A stretch of 64,000 nucleotides of DNA from Dolomedes plantarius (lineage: Eukaryota > Arthropoda > Arachnida > Araneae > Dolomedidae), in assembly GCA_907164885.2 (NCBI GenBank), contig OU015490.1, forward strand, positions 218,578,391 through 218,642,390, written 5' to 3'. Both the position numbers and the translations under genes were made by a program. The stretch's first letter is position 1. The number at the start of each line of letters is the position of its first letter. Below are positions 39,113 to 51,450 of the stretch, piece after piece. The notes beneath the pieces were generated by a model. That model did no database searches and was not told the origin of the DNA. It was given only the letters and a program-made list of their open reading frames with translations.

Positions 39113-40310
39113 CACTGAAGTGCCACTGAATTAGGGATACCTACCTAGTAACGAGTTGGGCCTCCTCTGGTCTTGATAACGGCTGCCACACGACGAGGTA
39201 TAGATTCAACAAGTTTCTGGAAACGTTCCACGGGAATGGCTTGCCAAATATTGGCTAAAGCTGTCCATAATTCAGTAAGGTTCTTTGGTGCTGTGTGATG
39301 GCCTTTCACGCCTTGTTCCAAAACATCCCAAAGATGCTCAATGCGATTTAAGTCTGGGCTTCTAGGTGGCCAATTCATGACAGAGAAGTCAGAGGAATGC
39401 TCATCCAACCAGCCAGTAGCCAACCGAGACTTGTGAGAGGTACAGTTGTCTTGCTGGAAAACTCCATTACCGTACGGATAACAGAACAGCATAAACGGAT
39501 GGAGGTGATCACCCAGCAACTCTACGTACCGAATTGCATTGAGGGAGGTTGGTACACGCACCAAAGATCCCAAACTGTGCCACGAAAAAACACCCCAGGC
39601 CATGATTGAGCCACCATGTCCTTGTACAGTTGCAGCCAGGCAGGATCCATGGCTTGATGAGCCTGACGCCATATTCTCAGTCTCCTGTCGGCGTTAAGTA
39701 GTCGGAATCGAGACTCATCACTCCATGCTACTCGTTTCCAGTCTCTGTGCTCTCTTGCCCAGGCAAGACGTGCAGCCCGATGGCGAGTATAGAGCAATGG
39801 TACTCTCGTAGGTCGACGGCTCCCGAAACGCATACGGTGAAGCGAGCGTTGCACAGTCCGTTTACTGACTGTACGACTGGCACCTTCATTAAACTGGGTG
39901 GTAATTTGAGCTAATGTTTGGCTTCGCTGGCTACGTACAATACTGAGCCGTCTCTCACCACGCACTGTCAAGGCTAATTGTCCTTTGCAGTTTTCCCGAT
40001 CGCTAGTTTTTTTCCCACCATCCATGTATTCTTGGTATACTCTTGACACTGTCGACCTCGAAAATCCTAGCTGTCTGACGATTTCGGAAATTGAATGGCC
40101 CATGCGTCGCGCACCAACGATTTGTCCGCGATCGAAGGCGTCTAAATCAGGCAGTTTAGCCATACTGGCAATTCCAACAACTAATTCAGAACAACCACAG
40201 TACGAGCTATATATGCAGTTACCACAGCGCCCTCACTTGCGCATACATGATGCGCAGCGCTACACAATTCGCATAGGCTTTGCTATCCCTAATTCAGTGG
40301 CACTTCAGTG
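39113..40310 (-). mobile_element. Tc1/mariner element (Tcb1-like), full length with TIRs
   Basis: Ends CACTGAAGTGCCACTGAATT and AATTCAGTGGCACTTCAGTG are near-perfect inverted repeats, flanked by TA at 39,111-39,112 and 40,311-40,312. The 1,198-bp length is typical. The transposase within is frameshifted. Confidence 0.95.
39145..40163 (-). pseudogene. Tc1-like transposase, frameshifted
   Basis: The first part starts at ATG 40,163 (MAKLPDLDAFDRGQIVGARR), with paired HTH domains and the first catalytic Asp in VAWSDESRF. The frame is lost near 39,640-39,670 and resumes -/+1 with GGSIMAWGVFSWHSLG. The second Asp is in VFQQDNCTSH and Glu in PDLNRIEHLWD, giving 36 residues between them (DD36E rather than DD34E). 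The segment between the HTH and the first Asp (EHRDWKRVAW) seems to lack a few residues compared with relatives. The stop is at 39,145. This copy cannot make an intact protein, but its ends could be mobilised in trans. Confidence 0.9.
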
Positions 40311-40469
40311 TATATACATACAAAAGAGGTAAGCAACGATAAGAAATCCTACCTTAATGACCCGCGTAGTTTCGTTAGAAAAGACTACCTGATTTTTTTA
40401 TTTTTATTTTAAATCGTACTCCGTAATAGAGAAAGCAATTTTACACTTTTAAGCTTTTTTTTTTTCTAA

Positions 40470-41920
40470 TCCCATTTTTTGGGCAGTCCGTGAGAGAAAA
40501 CTACTGCATCAATTTAATTCATTTTGGTCTTAAACGAAAGATTGTGATGTGTAGATTTGTCAAATTTGGTTTTTGTAATCGCAATTTCTATTAATTAGCG
40601 AATATTTACAATTAAAAATTGATTTCTGCGCATGCTCAGTTGCAAGTTTAAATCTGTCTTTAGAAACTCACTGTTTCTGCGCATGCTCATTGACACGTTT
40701 TAATTATAAACACGTTTATCCAGAGGAGTCTCTCTAAGATCTCTCTCCGCCATTTTTATTTATATGATAATTATGTTTGTGAACTATAAGATTAAACCTG
40801 ATTGAAAATTTTTATTTCGCGCTGTTTAGTTAGCAATGAATTAAAATTTAAAAAAATTGCTTTCTGCGCATGCTCAGTGACATTTTAAAATTTGGCTTTA
40901 AATACTAAGCTCGAGGCTAAGCTTAAACACATTAATTTGTTTCTGCGCATTATGATTTTCAACATTTCGCAATGATGTGTTAAGTATAATTTGTGTATTA
41001 GTACATTTATTTACTATCTAGCCGTCATGTTTTGACGGGTACCAACTAGTTCATTTTTAAGTTGCTAAGCCTATTCTTTCAGCAGTCCGTGAGAGAACTA
41101 CTGCCTCAGTTTACTTCATTTTGGTCTTAAACGAAAGTTTTTAATCTATAGATGTGTCAAATTTGGTTTTTGTAACCGGAATCTCTAATTTGCGATAATT
41201 TACAATTAAAAAAAATTGCTTCCTGCGCATGCTCAGTGACACGTTTAAATCTGGCTTTAGATACTCACTAAGCCCGAGGCCGCATAAACACATTTTGTTT
41301 CAGTGCATGCCCAGTGACATGTTTAAATCTGGCTTTAGATACTTACTAAGCACGAGGGCGCATAAACATGTTAATTTGTTTATTCCGAGGAATCTCCTTG
41401 CTCTGTCTCTGCTATTTTTATTTTTAATTGTGTTTGTGAGATATAGAATTAAACCTGACGGAAATTGTTTATTTCGCTCTTTTGAGAAACCATATTTCTT
41501 TTTAATGGGTTCAATAGTAATTTTTTAAAGTGTATTTCTCTATTCTTAACATTATGGTTTTCAACATTAACAATGATGTGTTGAGTATAACTTGTGTATT
41601 TATTAGTACATTTATTTACTATTTAGTCGTCATGTTTTGATGGGAACCAACTAGTAATATTTTTTAACTTAAATTATTCGGGAGAAAAATCTGGTGTAGT
41701 GTGTTTTAAACGCACATCAATTCCGTTAATGGACGAAATTAATAAAATGAATCCTGTTGCATGGTGCAGAAAAGTTCAGGCTACCTGAAAATACCATTTT
41801 TACTGGATTATCAGCATTAATGTATCTGTAAATAGTAGACAAATTTTCTCTATAGGTTAACATTGAGGTGAGCGAATCTAATTGGGATAGTACACAGCAG
41901 CTTTAATGGAGAAAACATTG
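40470..41920. repeat. Dispersed repeat 'Rep-A', two adjacent copies
   Basis: Two collinear copies (about 40,470-41,060 and 41,060-41,920), each opening with AGTCCGTGAGAGA and containing several GCGCATGCTCAGTGACA blocks. The second continues through the AGTGTGTTTTAAACGC segment that is the Maverick's empty site and ends near GTACACAGCAG. Confidence 0.7.
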
Positions 41921-42119
41921 TACTAAATACTCGTGATTAGTCAGCGAGGCAGTCTGCATTACTTGACGAATTTTAATCTGAAATTCACATAATATATCTC
42001 TTTTCGGTTTCTCCATAAACATTTAAATGGACCTATAACTGTTTATAGGATATCTGCTGTGTAGTCTTCTTTTGTTTATTTTTCGACGTAATAAACATTT
42101 TTTTTTTTCTCATTTTTAT

Positions 42120-42470
42120 TAAACTGCAAAGCAAGAAAATGCAAATGGTCCATCCATTCATTTACACACCTCACACAAAGCGAGTCTCTATTACGCCAAT
42201 TTCCCTCTTGCATTTAGCGTTTCGTATTTACCGGCAATTTTAAAAGCGCCTTTCATTCATCAATAACCCGTTTATCAACTCGATTTTCGCTCGCTTTTTC
42301 GCTACCTGGGTGAACTTTAAACCCAACGCCATCTGCGCCGGCACAAACGGTCTCTCTGCCTCCATTGGATGTCGGGGAAACCAATGAAAGTACCGCCTTT
42401 GGCGTCCCTCGTTACAGAGGTCAACAAAAGAGTAAAAGCGACGGCCTGCCATTTTAATGTGGTTATCCCC
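42120..42470. other. GC-richer segment, possible conserved non-coding element
   Basis: Contains ATGCAAAT (octamer-type POU site), TTTTAATGTGG, CGCATATTAATTTC and CCATTCATTTACAC in a stretch with little low-complexity sequence. A minus-strand frame of 70 codons (42,452-42,240) has no recognised domain. The regulatory reading is speculative. Confidence 0.25.
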
Positions 42471-42521
42471 AGATTTGGCGCATATTAATTTCTTTTTTTT
42501 TTATATTCGTTTTGAATTGAG

Positions 42522-42952
42522 AGCAATAAATATTTTGCGGAAATTGGAAATTTCTGCTACTTACGGGTTGTAATATTTAGATGAATGAAGTGAGTAAATT
42601 TACATGGTAAATTTTAATAAATTTCATCGACATTTATTTATCAATAAATTCAAATCTATTTCAAAGATCAAATTAATTTCTATATTTTAGATGAAAGAGT
42701 ATGGTTTGAAATTACTCCAGTAGAGGCAATATTTTGCGGAAATAGGAAAATTCTGTTACTCACGGATTGTAATAATTAGATGAATTAAGTGAGTAAATTT
42801 ACATCTTAAATTTCAATAAATTTCATCAACATTTAGTTATCAATAAATTCAAATTCATTTCAAATGTGGGTGAATAACAGAATGTTCAGAGAGAACTATT
42901 TTTTAGATGAAAGCGTATGGTTTGAAATTACTCCAGTAGAGGCAATAGATAC
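42522..42952. repeat. Tandem duplication, about 205-215-bp units
   Basis: Unit 1 (from about 42,523) and unit 2 (from about 42,726) share CAATATTTTGCGGAAAT, GATGAA(T)..AGTGAGTAAATTTACAT, ATCAATAAATTCAAAT and GTATGGTTTGAAATTACTCC, the last followed by AGTAGAGGCAATA. Moderate divergence. Confidence 0.75.
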
Positions 42953-43099
42953 ATTTTTTTCTTTCTACAGATGTTTCAATCAACGGTATAGACAGCGATT
43001 TAATAAAAATTATCTACAGGATTTCGGATGGAATTTTTTGAAGAGAGCTTCAGTGGTTTGTTTTTTAACGTTTATTTGTCACCTTTCGCTACATAAGGG

Positions 43100-44257
43100 C
43101 TGAACTGACAGGTATTTGGAGATGGGAAAGCGCTACATGATATTCAAGGCATATTTGGTACAAAAGCGAGATGAAACGTTACTTTAATCATTTTATGTAA
43201 TTTATATATAAATAATACCTTTTATTTTTTGACAGGCATATTTCACATTCAGTATCACTGAACGATGTTGATATGAGAACATTTTGTTAGGTACATTCAC
43301 CCAAGTCTAAACTTCAAATATCCAGCCATAAAAAAATACTTTTTTTATGCTGGTGAATCAACCTAAGGAAATCAATGATCAGTGTTTCACCAATAAAATT
43401 TTATATGCATTTCGCCATGTTAAGAGCATATTATTTTTATAAATATGAATGGTTTGAAAAAATCGAAGTGGTAGCAATCTATTAAAACCAGACCAGTCCC
43501 CTATTCCTTACTTGAATTGATTTCTTTGTCCCGATAATTAACATACATGAAAATCACCTGTGGTCTCGGCACTTGATTTCACACTCTCTTTTGAAAACAT
43601 TTTGATTATAACGAGATTAACTCGTTGCATACAAACTCATGCGTAAACGCGAACCGATCTGTGATTGAAAGACAGATAACAAGTGGTGAAACCAACGAGA
43701 AATAAGAGGGAAAGATAAACAAAAACACTTTATGTTCCTACTGTTACATTTAAAATCTGTGATAAATACTTTTGGAATTTAAAGCTGCTACTAATTTCCT
43801 GTTTCAAGCTATTATAGATTTTGAAGTTCAAAGCACTGCAAATTTCAAGAGTACAAAGCTGCAACTTTTGGAATTAAAAGCTACCGATAATTTTCGGAGA
43901 TTAAAACAGCTACTTATTTCGCAATTACTGTCTTATGCTGATTCTGGAGACTATTCTACTTCATCCTGTAAATAGTACTGTCGTGGTTCTTTTCCCGTGT
44001 ACAACTGGACGCATCAATCTCTTTTTATAGACACAAAACATTAAGTTTATTGACGTACACATAAACATTCACACAAATAACTTGATGGGAATACAAAGAA
44101 ATAAATGTTCATAAGGGGTCAGGCTACCACTTGTCGATAGGACCTGCATAATCGAGTTTTTCCTTCCAACTGAACTTCGGATGCGCTGTGCCGATAAATG
44201 GCGAAAGGGTTACGTGCATGAGGGGGGGGGGGGGCTACCATGGCGACGTTCCTGACA
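43100..44257. other. AT-rich spacer, nothing recognised
   Basis: No coding frame with recognisable content. A 67-codon frame at 43,772-43,975 is made of short related segments (FKAATNFLFQ, FEVQSTANFK, LELKATDNFR), suggesting a decayed tandem repeat rather than a gene. Confidence 0.4.
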
Positions 44258-44432
44258 AGTTTGGTTTGGAGCGCTACGGTCAACTTTTTGCTACACGAGG
44301 GCTAATTTGACCGGGACCTACAGTTTAAAGCCGATTGCGAACGGCTACAAACATCCATGCCAACAGTGGGACTCGAACCCACAGGATCTGAACCGAATGC
44401 CAGCGCCCTAGCCATTCGGCCATCACCTGGCA
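44258..44432 (-). repeat. SINE family B copy
   Basis: Reverse complement gives GATGGCCGAATGGCTAGGGC as A box and GGGTTCGAGTCCC as B box, then the GCCGTTCGCAATCGGC tail. Confidence 0.75.
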
Positions 44433-45347
44433 GTATTTAACCTGACAAGTTTTTAACCTGATTATCTCAGAGCATAATCCATTATAGTTGGAGAGTTCGA
44501 TCTATAAATAGTATTAATAGAGGACCTCCACAGATAATCAAAGTTCTAAGCAAAGCTACCACGAAAACATAGGGAATCATCGAATATTTACAAATTTCGT
44601 AGAAAAAGAAATGCTTTAAGGGTGTGTGTGGCAGATCAGCTTTCATTGTTTTTCGTATTAGATTACAGATTTTGGTATCCTGTTGGTAAACTTAGGTAGC
44701 CTGTAGCAGGTTTGCTGATGGTACATTCATCATCCTCCATTGCACAGTCAGGATAACGAGAGCACCCAGACTGTAAATAGCATCACTCCCCACCCCAATG
44801 TCAGAAGAATACTTGTTGAAATATTTTTACTAATGTTTAGGCGTATTACGCGTGTGTCTAGCGCCCATTAGATTTGCTATGTACTTTCAGAGAGAGTGGT
44901 CCCTTCCCCTGCAAATATAATATCACCTGTGAAATATTTTCAGCAATCATCAATATGCCTGGGGAAAAAAAAAAACCTAACTCCCTCTGGTTACATAATG
45001 TGGACGACGTTCGATGTGCTTATTCCTTTTCTATTTTTAAATTTTCCCAATTTCCCATCCATAGGTACCTGGAGTCCAACAATAGACTCAATGCTCTGTT
45101 TCTACAAACAGGCAGTGTCAAAATCTGAGATCGTAATATTAGTCTAAATGGAAGGTTGTAGTTAAGATACCAGTCCTTTACTTATCTTTTGAGTTTTTTT
45201 TTTTATTATTATTTCAATTTCGGAATCTTAACTGGAAAATGATTTACTCAACCTCTCATCTTTTGACTATCTTTTGGGAGGGTAGCCCTCAGATTGCCGA
45301 TTTTTTAAGTAAGCAAAATTCCAGACCTTAGAAATGATCTTCAGATC

Positions 45348-45518
45348 CAGTGGCGTATCAAGCACTTGAAAAGCCCCAAGTGCAACCTAGGTTTGATGCC
45401 CTCTTTGATCTAAATACTGAGAAATGCTTTCAAATCAACTTATTACTTAACTTCAAGTTGTTAGCTTTAGGAGGTCCCAAGCGCAAGCCTCTTGCGCCTG
45501 GCGTATGATCTACCACGG
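45348..45518. mobile_element. hAT-like MITE with near-perfect 8-bp duplication
   Basis: Starts CAGTGGCGTATCAAGCAC and ends CGTATGATCTACCACGG; flanks are TTCAGATC and TTCAGACC. Confidence 0.45.
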
Positions 45519-45829
45519 TTCAGACCCATAATATTAACCTGTTGAGGACTAGGTTCTATGGCCATTGCAGTACATTCGGATCTCATATGAGACATGTCAC
45601 CCTCAACCAAGTTAAATTGACTGAATGAACTGCATGAATACTAGGTAGTTTTAGAAAAGTTTATGCACTTTCTATGAGGAAAAATTCAAGATCACATCGA
45701 CAAGACTTTTTTACTTCAAAATGTTTTAACCCCATGATCAAAAGATGGGCGGAGTTGTTTGATACAGTTCACAGTTTCATGCTTTGGATTTACTTTCCTT
45801 TTAAGCAGTACAAGGATTTTTCAAGGTTA

Positions 45830-46025
45830 ATGGTTGGCTGAGAGCACTACGGTCATCCTTTTGCTACACGAGAAACAATTGGACTAGGACCTATTGCTTA
45901 AAGTCAGTTCCAAACGACTACAAGCAACCGTACTAACAGTGAGTTTAAATTTTGGACAAGACAGACTCGAACCATCGACTCTGAAACCGAACACCAGGGC
46001 TCTAGCTATTCGGCCATCGTCCGGT
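45830..46025 (-). repeat. SINE family B copy, diverged
   Basis: Reverse complement gives GATGGCCGAATAGCTAGAGC and a degraded B box (GGTTCGAGTCTG). A short extra segment separates head and tail. Confidence 0.65.
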
Positions 46026-47010
46026 ACACAAGAATTTTTCTATTTCAGCACATGATATTAGATTGTAGAGTAATATTAAAAGTATACTATAAAATTATGA
46101 ATAGTTTTTGATAAATGTGATATGTTTCCATCAATCAAGATCTTTTTTGAGGTTTCGAAAATTTTCTTGTGAATAAATGATGTCACCCTGATCCATGTCT
46201 CACTTTCAAGCTGCTAAAAGTGGATGTGATTTCTTAACTATATCAAAGGCCAGGAGAAATTTTATCCTTTTGTCAGACATCAAAGAGACACGTAATTTTG
46301 CTCTGAAATACTATAACTTGGCTTCTGTCCAAAATTAGGAAGTTAAGCCGTGATAAATGGGCGAAGTTTTATAGTGTTATATTTCTCTTTTGAATGACGA
46401 CATGGGCGTTGTTTATGAGAGATGTCTGGGAACTATTTCAGTTGAATTTTATGCAAATGGTTTCTTTTACACATTTTTCAGAAGTGTAGGATTAACTAAC
46501 TTTCATTGCTTCATATTTTTAGGGACATAAATTACGAATTTTAAAAAAAAATCTATTTTCCAAACTAATCTTCAGGAGATACGTAAAGCAAAAATTTCAT
46601 TGCCTACCCCATTAATTTTTAAAAATAGATCTACATCTTAACAAGTTTCGTATTTTTTCAGTGCACCAAAAAATGTTTCACAGGTCAAAAATTCGTTAAA
46701 TGTTGAGCACAAATTTTTCTGAAGATTTGTTGTATTTAGGTGAAATTTCTAACAAATTCTTAAGTGAATCTGTTGTCTTTGGTGAAATTTTAGGTGAAAT
46801 CTGTTGTATTTCTGAAATAAAGAAAATGTAAGTCCGTAAGCATTGATTTAAAAAAATATTAATCGGTTTAAAATAAATTCTTTTAATTCCCGAATTGAAG
46901 CAGTAGAAAACTAAATCTTCAGGATGAAATAATACTAGAAAACAGATGATCCCATAAAGTTAAACAATAATACTAAGGCCATATTTGACTATGACTGGAT
47001 GTGTGAAAAC
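46026..47010. other. AT-rich spacer, nothing recognised
   Basis: No coding pattern. TGAAATTT and GGTGAAATT motifs recur between 46,730 and 46,810, suggesting a small decayed tandem repeat. Confidence 0.4.
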
Positions 47011-47029
47011 CAGTTCAGACTAATCTTAA

Positions 47030-47600
47030 GCAGGGGTCGCCAAACTTTTAGCCTAAGGGCCACACTGACTCCCAGGACCCGATTTAGAAAATTCTTGACT
47101 ATAGGCACAACTCGAGATGGGGGCCCTCTAACACTGATGTGGGCGAAAAATTTCCAAACTTGACACACAAAAAAAAAATAATCATGAATCATTGTGAAAA
47201 TACCATTTTACCAAGAATTGGCCATGTGAAGCGTAGAAGCCTAGAACATTATCAAAAAACAAAAAAGCAATATAACATATTAACTTCATCATTAAAACAC
47301 CAATACAATGCAACCAGAAAAACTTATTAATCCCGTATATGCAATATAACATACATATTATGATGAACTATACATATAACTATATATATGATGAACCAAT
47401 CAATCAAATTTGAAAGGATATATAAAAAAAATGCTATTAAAAAAGGTAAAATTAGAAAAAAATTAATTGGGAATTTTTTTCTTTTAAAATAAAAATTTTG
47501 GGGGCCCCTAGGCCCGGGACTACCGCGCCTAATGGAAAATCAGGACATGCTGACTCCTCCACTAAGTCCCAAAGGCCAAGACCTAGCTAGCTAGCTCATC
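47030..47600. repeat. hAT-like remnant
   Basis: Begins with CAGGGGTCGCCAAACTTTTA, a familiar hAT end, and contains paired GGGGGCCC blocks at about 47,117 and 47,500. The right end is not resolved. Confidence 0.35.
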
Positions 47601-47819
47601 ATACCAACATACCCGCGGGACGTAGTTTGCTTGGGGCACCCTTGTTAGAATTCTAGTTTTTTTTTCAATTTTTTTTCAATTTTAAATTAAAGTGAAATAT
47701 ATTTCAGGTACACGTTAAATTTAAGCTCAAATAAATACTAACTTCACTGCTGATTTTATTCAATTATTGAAGTTGAATTAATGACTCTCACTAAGGTCAT
47801 AAGTCAGAAGACCTTAGAG

Positions 47820-48605
47820 CAGGGATTCCCAAACTTTTTATGTTTGCGGCACCCTTGGTACTGAGAATAAAAACTTGGGGAACCCTTGTTAGAAGTTTAG
47901 TTTTTAATTTTTTAAATATTAAATTAAAGTGGAATATATTTCAGGAACACGTTAAGTTTAAGTTCAAATAAATACTGACCTTTTTTCATTTATCAAAAGA
48001 TATAAGTAACAAACACCAGAATAGGATGTATTAATACTTTTTCAAAAATATCCATGGGATTCAGTATAGTATTACACTAGAGAACTACGATGGAAATCTT
48101 TAGAAAAGAGTTCTGTTTTATCAATGTGAGACTTGCGATTGATGTTTAGAGCACAAATGTTTGATATCAAGCCGAACAGTTGTGGACGTGAGGGTAGCTA
48201 ATTTACCCTCAGGCACGAATGTATCGAATTGTGTCGCAATTTGTCGGACTTGAGACTAATTATTTCTAATTAACATTTATTTTATTTCTAATTAACATTT
48301 ATTTTAAGTGGGCCACCCTAGTAATATTTTTTTTGTTTATAAAAAAACAGAAAAAAATTGTGGCACCCCCTTCCCGATCTCAAGGACCCTAAGTGCTGCG
48401 GAACACCGGTTGGTTTGGAGCGTTACGGTCAATTTTTTGTTACACGAGGGCTTATTAGACCGGGACCTACAACTTAAAACCGATACCGAACGGCTACTAA
48501 CGTCCCTGCCATGTGTGGAACTCGTACCGACAGACTCTGGTACCGAAGGCCAGCACCCTAGCCATTCGGCCATCTTCCGGCTGGCACACAGGTTGGAAAT
48601 CCCTG
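47820..48605. mobile_element. hAT-type non-autonomous element with nested SINE
   Basis: Ends CAGGGATTCCCAAACTTTTT and AGGTTGGAAATCCCTG; flanks CCTTAGAG and ACTTAGAG form an 8-bp duplication with one change. A family B SINE occupies 48,405-48,590. A related copy lies at about 50.54-51.5 kb. Confidence 0.7.
48405..48590 (-). repeat. SINE family B copy nested in hAT element
   Basis: Reverse complement gives GATGGCCGAATGGCTAGGGT, a decayed B box and the GCCGTTCGGTATCGG tail. Confidence 0.75.
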
Positions 48606-48726
48606 ACTTAGAGCTTTTTACATAGGCTCAGGGGATCGAGGTTAAAATCAACTAGAAAGGAAAGAATTGAGAATACTAATGGTCATACAATGTGTGAGTT
48701 ACAATGTGAGAGTTACAATGTGTGAG

Positions 48727-48902
48727 TTCACATAGAATCCATCAGCGTTAGCGTTACTTGTATCGACATTTTACTTGTATCGACATTACTTGTATCGACA
48801 TTATCGACACAGGCCTTAACAATTTCGTTGTTAATCGTTTGGAGGTTGTAATTGGTTAGATATATTTCAATACCAGTAACGCTGACGGATTCTATGAACA
48901 GG
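48727..48902. mobile_element. Small MITE with 22-28-bp inverted ends
   Basis: CATAGAATCCATCAGCGTTA on the left pairs with AACGCTGACGGATTCTATG on the right. The interior has four ACTTGTATCGACATT-like units. Class unknown. Confidence 0.5.
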
Positions 48903-48976
48903 GCCTAAATCTTATAAAAAGATTTAACAGTTGACCACTTAGTTCAAATTTCTTCTCTGAATCACTCGGATATATA

Positions 48977-49373
48977 TGGTAAAATCTTGAGTATAATACG
49001 CACTTGATAAGTATAATACTCAAAAATGAGGGTGCGTATTATACTCGTGTACAAAAAAAATCGTAGTTTTAAACACTGAATAAACGACAAACAATAAATT
49101 AGCTGTATTCTAGAGAAAGTGATTAAGACTGATAATTTCACAGTATTGTTTGTTTTGAATTAAAAATTTAAGTTTTTTTCTACCGAATTTGACGTTTCCG
49201 TTATTTTTATTACAAATATTTATGTTAATAAATATTTGTGCAATTTTTAAATAAAATATTGAAAAGTTATGGATGCGTATTATAGTCGAATTTTAAGTTT
49301 TTTCAAAAATTTCGCGCAATATCAAGCATGCTTATTATACACGTGTGCGTATTATAGTCGAGATTTTACGGTA
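48977..49373. mobile_element. MITE with GTATAATACGCA-type ends
   Basis: GGTAAAATCTTGAGTATAAT on the left pairs with ATTATAGTCGAGATTTTACGG on the right (20 of its bases shared). The interior repeats TGCGTATTATA four times. Probably a Tc1/mariner- or pogo-type derivative. Confidence 0.55.
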
Positions 49374-49374
49374 T

Positions 49375-49376
<2 letters not shown>

Positions 49377-49428
<52 letters not shown>
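49377..49428. repeat. (TA)n microsatellite
   Basis: About 50 bp of TA directly after a MITE end. Confidence 0.95.
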
Positions 49429-49433
<5 letters not shown>

Positions 49434-49623
49434 TCTTTCCCAGAGTGCTTTCTACCATAAATCACTTAAAGATCGGCATCTCAGATCTTTAAAATTTTCC
49501 TTCACAAAAACAGAAATTTATTGTTTTTTTATCTGTTGAATTTTCTACGTATTTGTGCCACTCTGTGTTTCATGCTCAACTGTATTTTCCAGTAAAACGC
49601 CGCGTTCGGAACTCTGCAAACGT

Positions 49624-49654
<31 letters not shown>

Positions 49655-50059
49655 CTCTCCAGAAATATGCATATGGAGAAACAGAAGAAGCCAACAGGGA
49701 TAATCTCATACCAGATAAAAATAAGAAATGTAAAATATGTTTCAGGGAACCGTCACAGTCATGCTCTGTGATTGCAGCACTTTTTTTTTATCATCAACTT
49801 TTTCCCATGCGTATGAGGAGATATCTTTTATAAACCTTTCTCAAAGTAATTTTTAAATTAATATATTAAATAAGGCAGGTTGTAAAGCTTTTGTTTCTGC
49901 CTTTCCTTCTTTCAGTAATTTTTCCCACCGGAATTTCACTGTCATGACTTATTTCAAAATAAGCATATAATTAATTTCATTGTGATTTATTTTATGGGTA
50001 AAACTCTGTAAATCACACACTTTTCTTAAGTTTAATCCTTCACTTATAATATTCATGTA

Positions 50060-50529
50060 CAGTAAAACCTGATTTATCCGGTCTTCGTTGATCCGCATCA
50101 GATTTGTAGCCTTTTTTTAAAATTTAATGTTTACATTAGATAATAACTTTATCTATTATAGCAAGAACGTAACTATAAGTACGCCAAATATTAGCGTTTT
50201 AGTTTGAGTCAATGTACAGTTCCTGCATAGATTGTATACAATAAATTATGTTAATAAAATGGTTTTTATTGAGTTTAAGAAAGCTTTACTAGACTTACCA
50301 ATTCTTTGTCAAGAAATGATGTGAAAATTTATTTTTATATTTTTAAATGTCATGTAAACAATACTATGTAATTTTGTTTCAAAACATAGTTTTTTATCGT
50401 AATAAACGGTAAGTCTGCTTAGTTAAGGATTTTGTTTTGCTTATTACCCATATTACCCGGATTATCCGGATTTTCGATTGTCTGGATTGCCTATGGAGCC
50501 AGCTAGTCCGGATAAACGAGGTTTTACTG
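50060..50529. mobile_element. pogo/Tigger-type MITE, family 4
   Basis: Ends CAGTAAAACCTGATTTATCC and GGATAAACGAGGTTTTACTG, TA on both sides, 470 bp, noncoding. Confidence 0.8.
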
Positions 50530-50677
50530 TACCGTATAACAGTGAATCCCAATTGCTGTTCCTCGAGATTTTTTTGGGGCAAACAAAAAAATATTAGTAG
50601 GGCCCACTTAATATAAATATCAAGTTGAATTGATGACTCTCATGCTCGACAGATTGTGAAGCAAATCGATGAATTCG

Positions 50678-51450
50678 TTCCTGAGGGTGAGTATAATAAT
50701 GTAAACAATTCAACACAAACTAAAACCTATAAAGTGGGCATAGACTACCGAACAAATTAACTGAAAACCTACCCTAGCGTTGAAAACTTTTAACTTTTCA
50801 ATAAAAGATTTCGCAGTTGCAACAAATCCTCATATTGAAAACAGACAAATATAACTAAAATTAAAAATTTCAACAGAGCTAAATAATTATAGGAAGAATA
50901 TAGACAAAAAATAAACAGAAATCAAGCACTTAGGGCTCTACGCACCATAAGGCAAGATTCTGTAGTAGTGACGGAACTAAACCAAATATCGAGGTAACCG
51001 ACTGGTCTCGTCATCAGGGAGCCTAACCAAATCAGTTACCTCAAGGGGGAACTTTCTGAATAGGATGCTGGTCTAACCAAAAGACATTCCAAGGCCCCGA
51101 GATCCCCATTGAAACAGATTTTCAAGACAAATGATTAAGACACGAACAACTTGCACTTAGGGCTTAACGCACCATAAATGCAAGTACACATACAATCCTA
51201 AAGAACACAAATGAAAAGACAGAAAGACAGAAATGCAGATATGTTCACTTACCCTAATTTAGTGAGTAACGGTTATAGTCAAACAGCACCAAATTTATAC
51301 CCTAGGAGTTACGTCACTGTTGCAAAACCACTGCGCCACACCCCATTGAAGTTTTCATCCCACAAAAGTTTATATTTTTTGGTCTACATTCTTCCTATAA
51401 TTATCTAGCTCTGTTGAAAATTTTAATTTTAGTTATATTCCTGAGGGTGA
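50678..51450. mobile_element. 747-bp insertion flanked by 13-bp direct repeats, inside a hAT-family copy
   Basis: TTCCTGAGGGTGA occurs at 50,678-50,690 and 51,438-51,450. The flanks join into sequence collinear (in reverse) with the hAT-family element at 48.2 kb. The insert holds inverted segments of about 57 bp (about 50,849-50,908 against 51,380-51,436, including AACAGAGCTAAATAATTATA) and two CACTTAGGGCT..ACGCACCATAA units. Class unknown. Confidence 0.5.

Noticed and set aside
43772..43975. 67-codon frame of related short segments
   Set aside because: The repeats are at the nucleotide level in AT-rich DNA; it looks like a decayed tandem repeat.
49555..49833. Frames with long Phe runs around a poly(T) tract
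   Set aside because: They are translations of a homopolymer run.
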